Shown here: piece by piece, positions 6,433-16,268 of the stretch
Layout: every line of letters begins with the position of its first letter
Position numbering within the stretch: position 1 is the stretch's first letter
Assembly (NCBI RefSeq): GCF_005116665.1
Contig: NZ_SWCJ01000023.1
Location: forward strand, 1-60,367
Source of the DNA: Ferrimonas aestuarii
GTDB lineage: Bacteria; Pseudomonadota; Gammaproteobacteria; Enterobacterales; Shewanellaceae
Length of the DNA stretch: 60,367 bases
Reading direction: 5' to 3'
Notes under the pieces: generated by a model
Told to the model about the DNA's origin: nothing
The model's database searches: none
Seen by the model: only the letters and a program-made list of their open reading frames with translations
Made by a program: the position numbers and the translations under genes

Positions 6433-8907
6433 GTGACAGAGCTTAATCGCTCATGGTTGGATGAGTCCTGTGTGACCGAGTTAACCATCGAATGGTGCGC
6501 TTGCGCTGACATGCTGGCTCGCTTTGCAATGACAACTGTGGCGGTCATTCAGATTGAGTCCGACTCTTCACCATCGGTGCTATGCCAGTCCGGCAAAGAT
6601 AGTGACATTGACGCCATATTGGCGCAGCTCAGTGATGAGCTTACCGCATCGTTAAACTACACCGCTCCTAAGCTCAGACCCAAACCGCTGCATGCGCGAG
6701 AGCTTTACTACCCGAACGGCGTGCAGTTTGGGTTTTTGTGCCTATATGGGCTGGTTGGGCTCAATGAAGATGTACTGCGCCTGATAGACAACACCGTGGG
6801 CAGGATGGAAAACGATCTGGCCAAGGCGATGAAGCAGGCACGAACCGACCTTCCTGAGAAACTTAATGCCGATTCTCAGATAAGCCTGAACCATTTCATC
6901 AATAGCTTTGAAGATCAGATCTGGGTCAAGGACACCCAAGGTCATTATGTGGCTGCAAACCAAAGTGTAAAGGATCTCTGGCAGCGTGACCCTGTGGGCA
7001 TGAGCGATACCGAACTCTTTGGCCCAGAGCGCGCCGCCTTGTTCGAAACTGCCGACAATCAAGTGATCCGCCTTTGCCGACAGATGGTGGTAGAGGAGTG
7101 TGCAGACCCCTACGATCCAGACCAAAAAACCTGGTTGGAGACCTTTAAAAGCCCAATCTTTAATGAGCAAGGTACCTTGCTCGGGGTCATCGGCATGACC
7201 CGTAACATCACCCAGCGCAAAGTGTTTCAAGAGCAGCTGAATCTCGCGGCTACCGTGTTTGCTAACTCGGCGGAAGGGGTATTAATCACCGATCATCGTG
7301 GCACCATCATCGAGGTTAACGAGGCCTTTTGTAGTATTACCGGATTCAGCCGAGAAGAGGCGCTGTCGAAGAACCCCAGAATTTTGAATTCAGGCTGTCA
7401 CCAGCCCGAGTTTTACCAGCGTATGTGGCAGGAGATGCTGGAAACGGGTCAGTGGAAGGGCGAAATCTGGAACCGTCGAAAGGATGGTACCTTGTACCCG
7501 CAGACGTCAACTCATTCTGCGGTTTATGGCGACGATGGCCGAGCGCGCTATTTTGTGGGGATCTTTTCCGACATTTCTCAGCAAAAGCAGACGGAAGAGC
7601 GCCTAGAGCACATGGCCTACCACGATCCTTTAACGGGATTGCCTAATCGCGCTCAGATGCATACTCGGTTGGATGACGAGATCTATCGAGCCAGTCGCGA
7701 TAACAGTGAACTGGCGGTGATCTTTATTGATGTTGACCACTTCAAGCTTATTAATGACAGCCGAGGCCATCTGGTTGGCGATGAGGTGCTGTGTGAGTTG
7801 GCGTCTCGTCTTAAAAGCCGAGTTCGAAAGTCCGATACCGTCGCACGAATTGGCGGCGATGAATTTGTACTGATTCTGCCTAATATCAATGGAGCCCATG
7901 CGGCGGCAAACATTGCCAATAGCCTGATGACGTTGTTCCAAAAGCCCGTGGTACTGAGCTCAGAAGAGAACTTGAACCTCACTGGCAGTATGGGGATCGC
8001 ACTTTATCCTCAGGACGGTGATAATCGAGACAAACTGATCCGTAATGCGGATGCGGCAATGTACCGGGCTAAGCAGCAAGGTCGCAACAACTACGCGTTC
8101 TATACCCATGCGTTAACCGAGCAGTCCAAAGCCCATCTTAAGATGCAAAGCGCCCTTCATTCTGCGCTGCCGAATGATGAGCTGTCTTTGGTGTATCAAC
8201 CGCAATTTGATCTGCTGAGCCGCAAGATCGTGGGCATAGAGGCTCTGGTGCGTTGGCACTCTAACGAGTTGGGTGAGGTGTCACCCGCTGATTTTATTCC
8301 AGCAGCAGAGCGCATAGGCCTAGTGGATGAAATTGGGTTTTGGGTATTGAACCAAGCCTGTAAGCAGGGGTTAGAGTGGCTCAAGCAGGGGCTGGAATTT
8401 GGTCGTATTGCGGTGAATGTTGCTGGCCCACAACTGCTTAGTGGCAATTTTGTCGACACGGTTCGCAAAGCCATTGATCACAGTGGCTACCCGGCATCGG
8501 CGTTGGAGCTGGAGCTCACCGAGAGTTTTATGATTCAAAATCCAGAAGAGTCGATTGAGCAACTGTGCCAACTGCGGCAGATGGGCATTCAGATCTCCAT
8601 CGATGATTTTGGTACTGGTTACTCCTCGTTGAGCTACCTGAAGAAACTGCCTCTGAATACGCTAAAAATTGATCAGAGTTTCATCAGTGGCATCCCCGCG
8701 GATCAAGACAGCCGAGCCATTGCACAAGCCATCATCTCCATGGGGCACTCCCTGTCATTGACGGTCATTGCTGAGGGCGTCGAGAATCACGAACAGGCGG
8801 AATTCCTCCAGCAGAGTGGCTGCTTATTGGCACAGGGCTTTCTGTTCAGTAAACCCTTGTCTGCCGACAAGATGGAAATGCTGTTATCTGCCCCCGTGTT
8901 CTCATGA
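6433..8907 (+). CDS. PAS-PAS-GGDEF-EAL cyclic-di-GMP signalling protein
   Basis: Bifunctional-type c-di-GMP enzyme: GGDEF makes and EAL breaks the second messenger. The 824-residue protein has an N-terminal region of unknown type (about 1-150), a PAS domain (about 155-260), a second PAS with ITGFSREEAL (about 265-385), GGDEF intact at 474-478 and EAL at 603-605. RKSD six residues before GGDEF is a classic product-inhibition I-site. No transmembrane segment is evident, so a cytoplasmic sensor is likely. GTG at 6433 is chosen because AGGGGG at 6421-6426 is well placed; an in-frame TTG lies two codons earlier. Both catalytic motifs look intact, so net activity cannot be predicted. Confidence 0.93.
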   Translation: MTELNRSWLDESCVTELTIEWCACADMLARFAMTTVAVIQIESDSSPSVLCQSGKDSDIDAILAQLSDELTASLNYTAPKLRPKPLHARELYYPNGVQFGFLCLYGLVGLNEDVLRLIDNTVGRMENDLAKAMKQARTDLPEKLNADSQISLNHFINSFEDQIWVKDTQGHYVAANQSVKDLWQRDPVGMSDTELFGPERAALFETADNQVIRLCRQMVVEECADPYDPDQKTWLETFKSPIFNEQGTLLGVIGMTRNITQRKVFQEQLNLAATVFANSAEGVLITDHRGTIIEVNEAFCSITGFSREEALSKNPRILNSGCHQPEFYQRMWQEMLETGQWKGEIWNRRKDGTLYPQTSTHSAVYGDDGRARYFVGIFSDISQQKQTEERLEHMAYHDPLTGLPNRAQMHTRLDDEIYRASRDNSELAVIFIDVDHFKLINDSRGHLVGDEVLCELASRLKSRVRKSDTVARIGGDEFVLILPNINGAHAAANIANSLMTLFQKPVVLSSEENLNLTGSMGIALYPQDGDNRDKLIRNADAAMYRAKQQGRNNYAFYTHALTEQSKAHLKMQSALHSALPNDELSLVYQPQFDLLSRKIVGIEALVRWHSNELGEVSPADFIPAAERIGLVDEIGFWVLNQACKQGLEWLKQGLEFGRIAVNVAGPQLLSGNFVDTVRKAIDHSGYPASALELELTESFMIQNPEESIEQLCQLRQMGIQISIDDFGTGYSSLSYLKKLPLNTLKIDQSFISGIPADQDSRAIAQAIISMGHSLSLTVIAEGVENHEQAEFLQQSGCLLAQGFLFSKPLSADKMEMLLSAPVFS

Positions 8908-8929
8908 AGCTCGCCAAATGGCGAGCTTC
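8906..8929. terminator. Hairpin between convergent genes
   Basis: Perfect 10-bp stem GAAGCTCGCC/GGCGAGCTTC with an AAAT loop, overlapping the stop codon of the GGDEF-EAL gene and 15 bp from the creD stop. It lacks a good T-run on either strand, so its function as a terminator is uncertain. Confidence 0.45.
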
Positions 8930-8944
8930 GTCGGTAACTGCTGT

Positions 8945-10300
8945 CTATCTATTAGCAGCGCCAGTTTCCTGAATCGTTTGAGCCTCTTTGGTGGTGGCTT
9001 TGGCAGTGTGGCTGTACCAGTCCACATGACGGGTAATCATCATCACAAAACCCAAAATGGCCAAGCAGAGTAGGGTACCCATCAGCAGCGCATAGTTTTC
9101 TGCCTGCAGCAGTCCGAATAGCATCCCATAAAGGGTCAACAGCCCCGCGCCGAACAGCGTACCGTGGTTGCGATTACTTAGCACTCCACCGACGTACAGA
9201 CTGAGCAAAACGGTGGACACCATCACTGACACGCCGTAAGCCCAGTTAAAGCCGATGTGTTCGCTTAACGAGATAAGCAAAGAGTAAAACAGCGCCAGCG
9301 CCAACCCCACAAACCCATATTGAATGGGATGGATGGGCCGCGCTTGAAACAGCTCTAGCAGAAAGAAGCTGGCAAACACCAGTGTGATGACCAAAATTGA
9401 GTAATTCACGGCTCGGTGAGACTTCAGGTAGTGATCGACAGGATCAATCAAGCTCACTCCCATCTGCCTCTGCTCCAGTTTGTCGCAGTTGTCGTTATTG
9501 GAGAGGCAGTTCTGAAACAGCTGAGCGATGTTGGTGGAGAAGTTATTACTGGACCACTGAGCGTCAAAGCCATGTTCCGAGATGGTTGAGGAAACCGGCA
9601 GATAGTCGCCCACAAAGCTTGGGTGCGGCCAAGAGGAGGCGAGTTCTACCGTGGTGGTGTTGCCAATGGGCGTTATCTGCAACTTTCCCATTCCCATTAA
9701 GAGGAAATTTAAGTCAAAGCTCAGCGGTTTATCGGTATCTAATTCGTTGATATCAAGTTGGCTGTGAAACCCCTGCGGGATTGCATTTAGCCGTGTTCCA
9801 GGGGTAAGCGAGATTGGCGTATCTGCCAACTTCATCTCATCTAGCCGCACTAGTCCGCGGCTGTCTTTGATGCCCACCACTAGGGTAACGGCATCGATAT
9901 CAAACTGTTTGAGCGGCTCCAATTGGCGAAGGTCAAATTGCCCTTTAATGTTGGTTTGTGCTCGGTACATGTGGGCTTGATAGATGCCGCGATATTTGTC
10001 AAAGGTGTCTAAATCTGCCGCTAATTCGAAGGCATCCGGTAAGACAAATGCACTGCGCTCGGTAGGGTAGGCTTTGCCATCGATGTGTCGGGTTTGAGTG
10101 TAATCCACCACAATAAAGGGGCCGATGATGCGCTGCTCGCCGGCGTTACTGCGGGCGATGTCGTTTCTCACTTCATCTTGGCGATAGGAGCGTTCAGAGA
10201 TCAGCCCGCTGATCATTGAAATGGGGATCTGCAGCAGGATGAACAGGCCGAGAACCAGGGCGAACTTTACGCCCAGAGGGTTATCAAGAATTTTTTTCAT
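8945..10300 (-). CDS. creD: CreD-like inner-membrane protein
   Basis: Inner-membrane protein of the CreD family, the main output gene of CreBC/BlrAB systems, tied in other bacteria to envelope integrity and beta-lactam or colicin tolerance; no biochemical activity is established. The 451-residue protein has an N-terminal membrane helix (about 10-32), a large periplasmic domain, and a C-terminal group of hydrophobic helices (about 300-430), as in the family. Start ATG at 10300 follows GGAGA; a longer frame to 10327 has no better site. It lies 74 bp downstream of creC on the same strand, so creB-creC-creD look like one operon. Confidence 0.9.
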   Translation of the reverse strand: MKKILDNPLGVKFALVLGLFILLQIPISMISGLISERSYRQDEVRNDIARSNAGEQRIIGPFIVVDYTQTRHIDGKAYPTERSAFVLPDAFELAADLDTFDKYRGIYQAHMYRAQTNIKGQFDLRQLEPLKQFDIDAVTLVVGIKDSRGLVRLDEMKLADTPISLTPGTRLNAIPQGFHSQLDINELDTDKPLSFDLNFLLMGMGKLQITPIGNTTTVELASSWPHPSFVGDYLPVSSTISEHGFDAQWSSNNFSTNIAQLFQNCLSNNDNCDKLEQRQMGVSLIDPVDHYLKSHRAVNYSILVITLVFASFFLLELFQARPIHPIQYGFVGLALALFYSLLISLSEHIGFNWAYGVSVMVSTVLLSLYVGGVLSNRNHGTLFGAGLLTLYGMLFGLLQAENYALLMGTLLCLAILGFVMMITRHVDWYSHTAKATTKEAQTIQETGAANR

Positions 10301-10374
10301 TATCGAGTCTCCATTGCGAATAGACACAGTGTAAATTCGCCATTTGGAGAACGAATGGAGCTAATGTGGAGTTT

Positions 10375-11820
10375 TTATGGAGTTGGCAGTTTTATGGTTA
10401 CCGCCACCCCGTTAGGCACGTTGTCGATCATCACCTCGCCGCCGTGGAGCTTCGCCACCTGCTCAACGAAGTTAAGCCCCAAACCAGTGCTTTTTTGTCC
10501 ATTACCCCGCGCTAGGGAGTAGAAGCGCTCGGTCACTCGAGGTAGCGCATAATCGGGAATATGAGGCCCTTGATTAAACACCGATAAGGCGATGCCTGTG
10601 GCATCGGATCTCACTGTCCAGCGAATCTGCCCTTTAGGAGAAACGAAATCTAGAGCGTTGTCCATTAGGTTAAATAGCGCTTGTTTGAGCAAAAATGGAT
10701 CCCCTTTAACGGACTGCTGTGGTGTGGCGTCTACTGTGCAATCGATGGATTTCGCAACCAGGCGAGCGTCAGCAGCGGCAGTAATTTCGCTGAGGGTTTG
10801 CTGAATTGGCACTACGCTTACCGACTCCAGCGCTAGGCGTTTTTCCAACCGTGCTAGCTCCAGTAATTTATCGATCAGTGCCTGCATACGATCGCTTTCC
10901 CGTTCGATGTTGGCTGCGAAGCGCTGTGTTTTGGCTTGGGGGAGTGGCATCTGCAGAATTTCACTGGCCCCTTTGATGGCGGAAAGCGGGCTTTTCAATT
11001 CGTGAGTTAAGGTTTGCACATACTCTTCAACATACTGCTTGCCATCAAGCTGATTACGCATCTCCTCGAGGGCATTACTGAGGGTGTCGTACTCATAAAA
11101 CACGCGAAATGCAGGTTTCTCCGCTTTTTGCCCTTTACCCATTTGGTGGGCGTAATCTTCCAGTTTTCTCAGTGCAGAGTGGGTACGCCAGGCGAATAGC
11201 CCCGCCACAATCAATACCAGAGCGCTCATCCACACCATCCAGAACCACACGTTGCGTTTGGACTGATCCAGAAAGGGCTGCACCGAGCGATTGGATTTGG
11301 CTACGGTGACGCTGCCGATGATGTCGTTGTTATGGTAGATCGGAGCCGCCACATGCATGACGGTAGAGAGCGGGTCGTCGGGATCTTCGATGGTGCTGCG
11401 AGCACCGTATTTACCCCTAAGGGTCAGGTAAACGTCGTTCCATTGAGAGTAGTCTTTTCCCACATCTTGTTGCCAAGAGTCGGCAATAACGATGCCCTGC
11501 TTATTGGTGATGTAGATGCGGTGGTTTATCGCCTTTTTGCCGACTTCCCAGATGCGCGCTTTGGGATCGCGCTGCCCATAGGCGGTGAGCAGTTTCGAGA
11601 AGTGACTTTCCGAGATCTGGTCGTTGGCTACTGCGTCTTCTGCAAGCACTGCCAGCAGATTAGCCATGTCGACCAGCGTCTCTTCGGTGGTTTGGCGCAC
11701 GGTGGGCTTAAGCTCTTGAATCACCGTTTGGCTAATCAGGTAGGCGGTTAGGGCGATCAGCACAAAATAGAGCGAAAACAGCCTCAGTCCTAGGGGAATT
11801 TTAGGCCAGCGCAATGTCAT
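10375..11820 (-). CDS. creC: CreC-like sensor histidine kinase
   Basis: Membrane sensor kinase of the CreC/BlrB type, partner of CreB. In the 481 residues I see TM1 (about 12-33), a periplasmic sensor region (about 34-188), TM2 (about 190-212), a HAMP-like linker, the phosphoacceptor His273 in THELKSPLSAIKGA, and a HATPase domain with N box (NLMDNALDFV) and a glycine-rich G box (STGLGLNFV). The start codon overlaps the creB stop by 4 bp, consistent with translational coupling. Confidence 0.92.
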   Translation of the reverse strand: MTLRWPKIPLGLRLFSLYFVLIALTAYLISQTVIQELKPTVRQTTEETLVDMANLLAVLAEDAVANDQISESHFSKLLTAYGQRDPKARIWEVGKKAINHRIYITNKQGIVIADSWQQDVGKDYSQWNDVYLTLRGKYGARSTIEDPDDPLSTVMHVAAPIYHNNDIIGSVTVAKSNRSVQPFLDQSKRNVWFWMVWMSALVLIVAGLFAWRTHSALRKLEDYAHQMGKGQKAEKPAFRVFYEYDTLSNALEEMRNQLDGKQYVEEYVQTLTHELKSPLSAIKGASEILQMPLPQAKTQRFAANIERESDRMQALIDKLLELARLEKRLALESVSVVPIQQTLSEITAAADARLVAKSIDCTVDATPQQSVKGDPFLLKQALFNLMDNALDFVSPKGQIRWTVRSDATGIALSVFNQGPHIPDYALPRVTERFYSLARGNGQKSTGLGLNFVEQVAKLHGGEVMIDNVPNGVAVTIKLPTP

Positions 11821-12509
11821 TCTCCCTTGGGGCTGTAAAAGTAACCAAAGCCCCGTTTGGTGCTCAAGTGTTGAGCCAGCCCAACGGGTTTGAGCTTATT
11901 GCGAATGGCTTTGATGTGACTGTCGATGTTGCGCTCATACAGGCTCTCTGGTGGCATGTCGGCGGCGATCATCAACTGTTCTCGGCTAAGCACATTGGGT
12001 GAGCTGGCAATAAGCTTTTGCAAGATCTTAAATTCGGCAGCGGTCAGTCCGAGCGCCTGTTCGCCAACCTGGTAATCGAAATTGTTTGCCACCAATTCGA
12101 GGTTGGTGGCGATGGTTGGCTGAGCAGCAGATTCCACTTTTGTCTTGGCTTTGATGCGCAGTTTGATTCGCGCTAATAGCTCTCTGGGGCTAAAAGGCTT
12201 GGTGACGTAATCGTCCGCGCCAATCTCAAGTCCAACCACTCGGTCGATCTCATCGCTTCTGGCGGTAAGAAAGATGATCGGCAGATCGGAAAAGCCGCGG
12301 ATGGTTTTGCACAGCTCAAAGCCGCTGCCGTCCGGTAACCCGACGTCCAAAACCAGCAGTGCGGCGTGGTGCTGCGTTAAATAGTCAAGGCCTTCGCTGC
12401 CAGTGCTAAACCACTGCACTGGATACCCGTCCATCTCTAAAACATGGATAAGGTTTTCAGCAATGGCGGGTTCATCTTCGATGATGACAACGGGTAACGG
12501 ATTACTCAA
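11817..12509 (-). CDS. creB: CreB-like OmpR-family response regulator
   Basis: DNA-binding response regulator of the creBCD operon. In 230 residues: receiver domain with acidic pocket Glu11-Asp12, phosphorylation site Asp55 (VLDVGLPDGSG), and Lys104 (YVTKPF), followed by an OmpR-type winged helix. No ATG is available near the domain start. TTG at 12509 with AGAGTGA upstream gives an N terminus like E. coli CreB; a TTG at 12539 lacks any Shine-Dalgarno. No creA gene is adjacent. I did not find a clear CreB tag (two TTCAC spaced by six) upstream; TTCAT-N4-TTCAC occurs near 12550 but the spacing is wrong. Confidence 0.88.
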   Translation of the reverse strand: MSNPLPVVIIEDEPAIAENLIHVLEMDGYPVQWFSTGSEGLDYLTQHHAALLVLDVGLPDGSGFELCKTIRGFSDLPIIFLTARSDEIDRVVGLEIGADDYVTKPFSPRELLARIKLRIKAKTKVESAAQPTIATNLELVANNFDYQVGEQALGLTAAEFKILQKLIASSPNVLSREQLMIAADMPPESLYERNIDSHIKAIRNKLKPVGLAQHLSTKRGFGYFYSPKGE

Positions 12510-12674
12510 AAGGATCACTCTGTTTGGGGCAACTGCCAAATAACGGCAGTGAAATTAATGAATTATGCAGGTTAATTTATCACTGTGGAAACCGAGTCTC
12601 CAATGGTTGAGCCAAAGATTGCTGATGCGCTTTAAGCACACATGGTAAACCCAATGCTCTGAGGGGAATCACCA

Positions 12675-15600
12675 TCAGAGAGGGGCGGCTAAATACGGGG
12701 CGATGTTAATTCCTTGCTGCTCTGATTCGGGTAAAAAGGCTTTGGCGTAGTCCAGATAAACGCCACTGGTGAGCAGCAACTCGAACAGGTCGACATCAAT
12801 GTGCCCGCTGTGAGCCATCTTATGCAAGATCGCCACGGTTTCCGGCAAGGTCTTTGCGCTTTTGTAGGGGCGATCGGATGCCGTTAATGCTTCAAAGATG
12901 TCGGCAATGGCCAGAATCCGCTCTGGAATCGATAACGTCGCTTCATTGAGGCCTCGAGGGTAGCCGTCGCCAATAAGGGTTTCGTGATGGGTGGTAGCCC
13001 AGCGCGGAACCCGCTTTAACTCTGGAGGAAAGGGAATCCCCTCGAGCAGCTTGATGCCGGTGATCATGTGCTCGTTAATTTTATAGCGCTCTTCTGGTGT
13101 TAAGGTGCCTCGGCGCACGCTGAGGTTGTAGAGCTCGCCTTGGTTGTATAGGTGCGTTGGCGTTGCCATGGTGACTCCTAAAGAGGGCGGTGGAGTCTGG
13201 CTAGTCTGACGCTCAATGATGTGCTCGTGTTTGTCCCTTAGCAGTGTCTCTGGTGCTGGAGTCGCTACGTATTGCTGCCGTGACTGCTCAGCTAAGGACA
13301 ATCCTAAACTGGCATCGAAGTAACGGGTCCAAGGCTGCTCCCCTATTGTGCGAAGCTGCTCAATGTCTGCATCTGTCATCAACTCCGACCCCATATTGCT
13401 GTTAGCGATGAGGGCAAATTGGGTTTGCAGCCGCTGATAATCCTCGTTGAGCAGGACTTCAGGGCAGAATTCGTGGGCCTCTATTTGCAACTCGTTTAAA
13501 AGGTGCGCTATCTGTAGGTCACGCCACAACACTTCGAATCGTGTGCGCACTTCGTGGATGCGGTTGTAATTGGTTTCCAGCTTGGTGCCTTTGTCGACCA
13601 CGTGTTCCGGAGTGGCAATTTTGCCACAGTCGTGCAGCCAGCAGGCGATGCGAAACTCACGGCGCTCGTCGTCGTTGGCAAAGCTAAAATTGGCAAGCGA
13701 GCCCTCGGTTTTGGCTTCGGCGGCTCCAGCTAGCATCAGCGCCAGCTCAGGCACTCGTCTGCAGTGGCTGGCAGTATAGGGGGATTTTTCGTCGATGGCC
13801 TTGGCGATCAGCTCAATCATAGAGTCAAACAGTTCATTTTGCTGACGTTCATATTGTTTGAATGACTGGGCGGCGCCGTGGATAGCGAGCCCCAGTTGGT
13901 GGCTCTCTTCAATTTGTGAGTGCACTCGCGATACGCCATCGAACTGGCGTTGGTTTATAAGTTCAACTTGTTGTTTTAGCGCATTGATGGGCTTTGAAAT
14001 GGGGATGGCCATCATCCACGCTAGCGGCAATAATAGCGCTAACACGAACACGGAAGCCAAGGTCGATAACAGTACGCCCTCTGTCAGCCCCGCCATAACG
14101 TAGGTTTTGGGCACAATGATGGCCAAGAACTCTGAGTTGGCTCGGTTGAGGGGAGCAATAAATAGATAGCGCTTTTTTCCATTTAGCCTGACTAGATTCA
14201 CCGCATTTAGGTAGCGGGTATCGCCGGCAAAGGTGAGCAGCTCTTTGTAGGGCACAAAAGTGTGTCTGGACTGGGCAACGGTGGCTCCAAACCATTTCTG
14301 TTCAAGCTGCTGATGTTGGGATGGGGTGATCCGTGCCAGAGCAAGGTCGATCAGTTCGCCCACTTCTGCCAGTTCATCTCGAATTAGGTAATGAAAGCTC
14401 TCTGAGAGCAGTTCGGTGGTGACTGGGTGTAAAGACAAGCCCTGACGAAATTGCTCCTGCACATTGACCTCCAGCACTTGCTTTACATCCAGCACTGCGT
14501 CCACGTCTGATTGTTCTAGGGCGTTGATGGCGTCATTGACAGAGTCGAAATAGACTAAACGGGCATCAGGGTATTGAGCCTTAAATTTACCAATGATGTT
14601 CCAGCCTTTTGACAGTCCAACTCTGGCATGTTTGATGGTTTCTAGATTTTGAATCTGCTGATTGTCGTCGCTTACCAACAGCGCATACTGATTGGCAAAA
14701 AGCTTGGCTCCCACGGTGTGCGTGCCACTTAAGCGTGCGTCGAAGTTGATCGAATGCAATAGATCAATGTGGCCGTCGTTGTAGTCTTGACTCAGTTCAT
14801 CCCAAGAGCTGCCGTTAACAAAATCAAACCTAAGCCCGGTCATCGTCGATACCATTTTTAACAGGTCGACGGCGTAGCCGCTGGGGCGTCCACCGATGCT
14901 GTAGTCAAAGGGAGCCCAATCTGATTGATTAGAGAGATTTAATACCGGCGTTTTTGCCACTAGCTCCTGCTGTTGAAAGGTCAACAGCATGGGAGAAACC
15001 TGAGGCGGGGTATCCAGTTGCGCTTTGTTGTCACGGTTGCTGCCAATGAGTTGGCCACTGGATTGATAGATGTACGCTTGGGCTTCGGGAGGCTGGTTGT
15101 TGTTCACGAAGCGGTGTCGCAATTGGGCTTCGAGAGAATGCAGCAGTACATCCACCACAACCACGATATCCGTGCCTGCAACCTTGATAGAGTAGCTCTC
15201 ACCGGACTCTTTCATGGTGTGAAACAGGTATGGGCGGCTCTTGTAGACTTGGTTTTCGATGGCGTTTTCAAACCAACTGCGTTTGGTTGGCAGAAAGTTA
15301 CTTTGCTCCTCAATGGCTCGACGTACTTGGAACTGCCTGTCGAAAAATATCTTGGTACGGTGGCGCGCGCGTTTATCGCCGGTGTGGCTCACGACCAACC
15401 AAGCATCGCCCTCATTGGCTTTTACCCGCTCTCGAACGTGCTCACTGTGCAAACTTATCAGCTGGAAAAAGTTATTATTCGAAAGCGCCACAGCAACGCT
15501 ATGCAGTCCTGAGTCGTGGGCCAATAGTTTGGATAACGGCAGTAAAATTTCCGGTTTTGGTTCGGTGACGCCAATCAACGAGACCAACTGCGCGCCGCTT

Positions 15601-15824
15601 TTGGCGGCATTTTCTGCCACGGTTTGCATACGGCTTAAGTGGCCAGAGACGTTATGTGCAATCCCTTGATACTGTGTCAGCGTGTTCTGAAGCTCTGACT
15701 TTCGGGCGAAGTAGTACTGCAGTGAGATGGCAACAGTGGCGGTGATGAGGGTGCAAGCAACCAGCATCAGCCCTAATGCGGTGCGAATCGAGATACGGCG
15801 ATAATGAGTGGAAAATGAAAACAT
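12675..15824 (-). CDS. Periplasmic solute-sensing HD-GYP phosphodiesterase
   Basis: Likely membrane c-di-GMP phosphodiesterase gated by small molecules. Order in 1049 residues: TM1 (about 14-40), a Cache-like periplasmic domain (about 45-290), a bacterial solute-binding domain of the SBP_bac_3 type (about 298-515, with DWAPFDY, GYAVDLLKMV and a FANQYALLVSD hinge), TM2 (about 580-607), a HAMP-like linker, and an HD-GYP domain with HD at 731-732 (WLHDCGK) and HHETLIGDGYPRGL near 960. About 200 residues are inserted between the HD and GYP parts. Start ATG at 15824 has only a distant GGGAG; a TTG two codons earlier is possible. The ligand is unknown. Confidence 0.9.
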   Translation of the reverse strand: MFSFSTHYRRISIRTALGLMLVACTLITATVAISLQYYFARKSELQNTLTQYQGIAHNVSGHLSRMQTVAENAAKSGAQLVSLIGVTEPKPEILLPLSKLLAHDSGLHSVAVALSNNNFFQLISLHSEHVRERVKANEGDAWLVVSHTGDKRARHRTKIFFDRQFQVRRAIEEQSNFLPTKRSWFENAIENQVYKSRPYLFHTMKESGESYSIKVAGTDIVVVVDVLLHSLEAQLRHRFVNNNQPPEAQAYIYQSSGQLIGSNRDNKAQLDTPPQVSPMLLTFQQQELVAKTPVLNLSNQSDWAPFDYSIGGRPSGYAVDLLKMVSTMTGLRFDFVNGSSWDELSQDYNDGHIDLLHSINFDARLSGTHTVGAKLFANQYALLVSDDNQQIQNLETIKHARVGLSKGWNIIGKFKAQYPDARLVYFDSVNDAINALEQSDVDAVLDVKQVLEVNVQEQFRQGLSLHPVTTELLSESFHYLIRDELAEVGELIDLALARITPSQHQQLEQKWFGATVAQSRHTFVPYKELLTFAGDTRYLNAVNLVRLNGKKRYLFIAPLNRANSEFLAIIVPKTYVMAGLTEGVLLSTLASVFVLALLLPLAWMMAIPISKPINALKQQVELINQRQFDGVSRVHSQIEESHQLGLAIHGAAQSFKQYERQQNELFDSMIELIAKAIDEKSPYTASHCRRVPELALMLAGAAEAKTEGSLANFSFANDDERREFRIACWLHDCGKIATPEHVVDKGTKLETNYNRIHEVRTRFEVLWRDLQIAHLLNELQIEAHEFCPEVLLNEDYQRLQTQFALIANSNMGSELMTDADIEQLRTIGEQPWTRYFDASLGLSLAEQSRQQYVATPAPETLLRDKHEHIIERQTSQTPPPSLGVTMATPTHLYNQGELYNLSVRRGTLTPEERYKINEHMITGIKLLEGIPFPPELKRVPRWATTHHETLIGDGYPRGLNEATLSIPERILAIADIFEALTASDRPYKSAKTLPETVAILHKMAHSGHIDVDLFELLLTSGVYLDYAKAFLPESEQQGINIAPYLAAPL

Positions 15825-16268
15825 CAGCAACGTCAGAGTGAGCTCCCAATTAAGGCGCGGGAGTATTGATTAAGTTGCCGCCGAAAGCCATCAAATTCAG
15901 AAGGTAAGCACTAAATAATGTTAACCCCATCATGATTAAGTTTCATAGTGGGCTGTGGCGATTCCAGTTGAGTGCGAATCGGCTCGTCATACGCTGCACA
16001 TTTTGTCTCTGGGCGCTGTCCCCAGTGGTTTCGGTCATCGATTAACGGGCAGCGTTAAACTGTTATAGGTTAAAACTCATTTTCTGTATCTATTATAGGT
16101 CAGGGGCGCACCTTATAATTCGCAGCAGAATCAGTTTGATGCTTGATAGTGACCGTTCGTAGTGGACGTAAAGGATGAGCGATTAACGGGACGTTGTGGT
16201 AACAGCTAAGGCCATGAGCGAGGTTTCATCTATTGAGTCAAATCTAAGAAACTCTGTCGGAGACACCT
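15825..16268. other. Divergent intergenic region upstream of deoC
   Basis: About 440 bp between the HD-GYP gene and deoC. No gene is seen. It holds a TATAAT at 16114-16119 and two 10-bp direct repeats TGTTATAGGT (16061-16070) and TATTATAGGT (16091-16100), 30 bp apart, the second over the expected -35. Confidence 0.5.
16091..16119 (+). promoter_or_regulatory. Candidate deoC promoter with repeated TTATAGGT
   Basis: -10 TATAAT at 16114-16119; the expected -35 position (16091-16096, TATTAT) lies in the second copy of the TTATAGGT repeat. The repeat could be an activator or repressor site; no known factor was recognised. Confidence 0.4.

Noticed and set aside
8768..9073. 101-codon plus-strand frame across the end of the GGDEF-EAL gene and creD
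   Set aside because: It overlaps two confident genes in other frames and has no domain or ribosome binding site.
12545..12565. CreB tag upstream of creB
   Set aside because: TTCAT and TTCAC are separated by 4 bp instead of 6 and one base deviates.
14973..15669. Several 110-180-codon plus-strand frames inside the HD-GYP gene
   Set aside because: Overlap each other and a long, domain-rich gene on the opposite strand.
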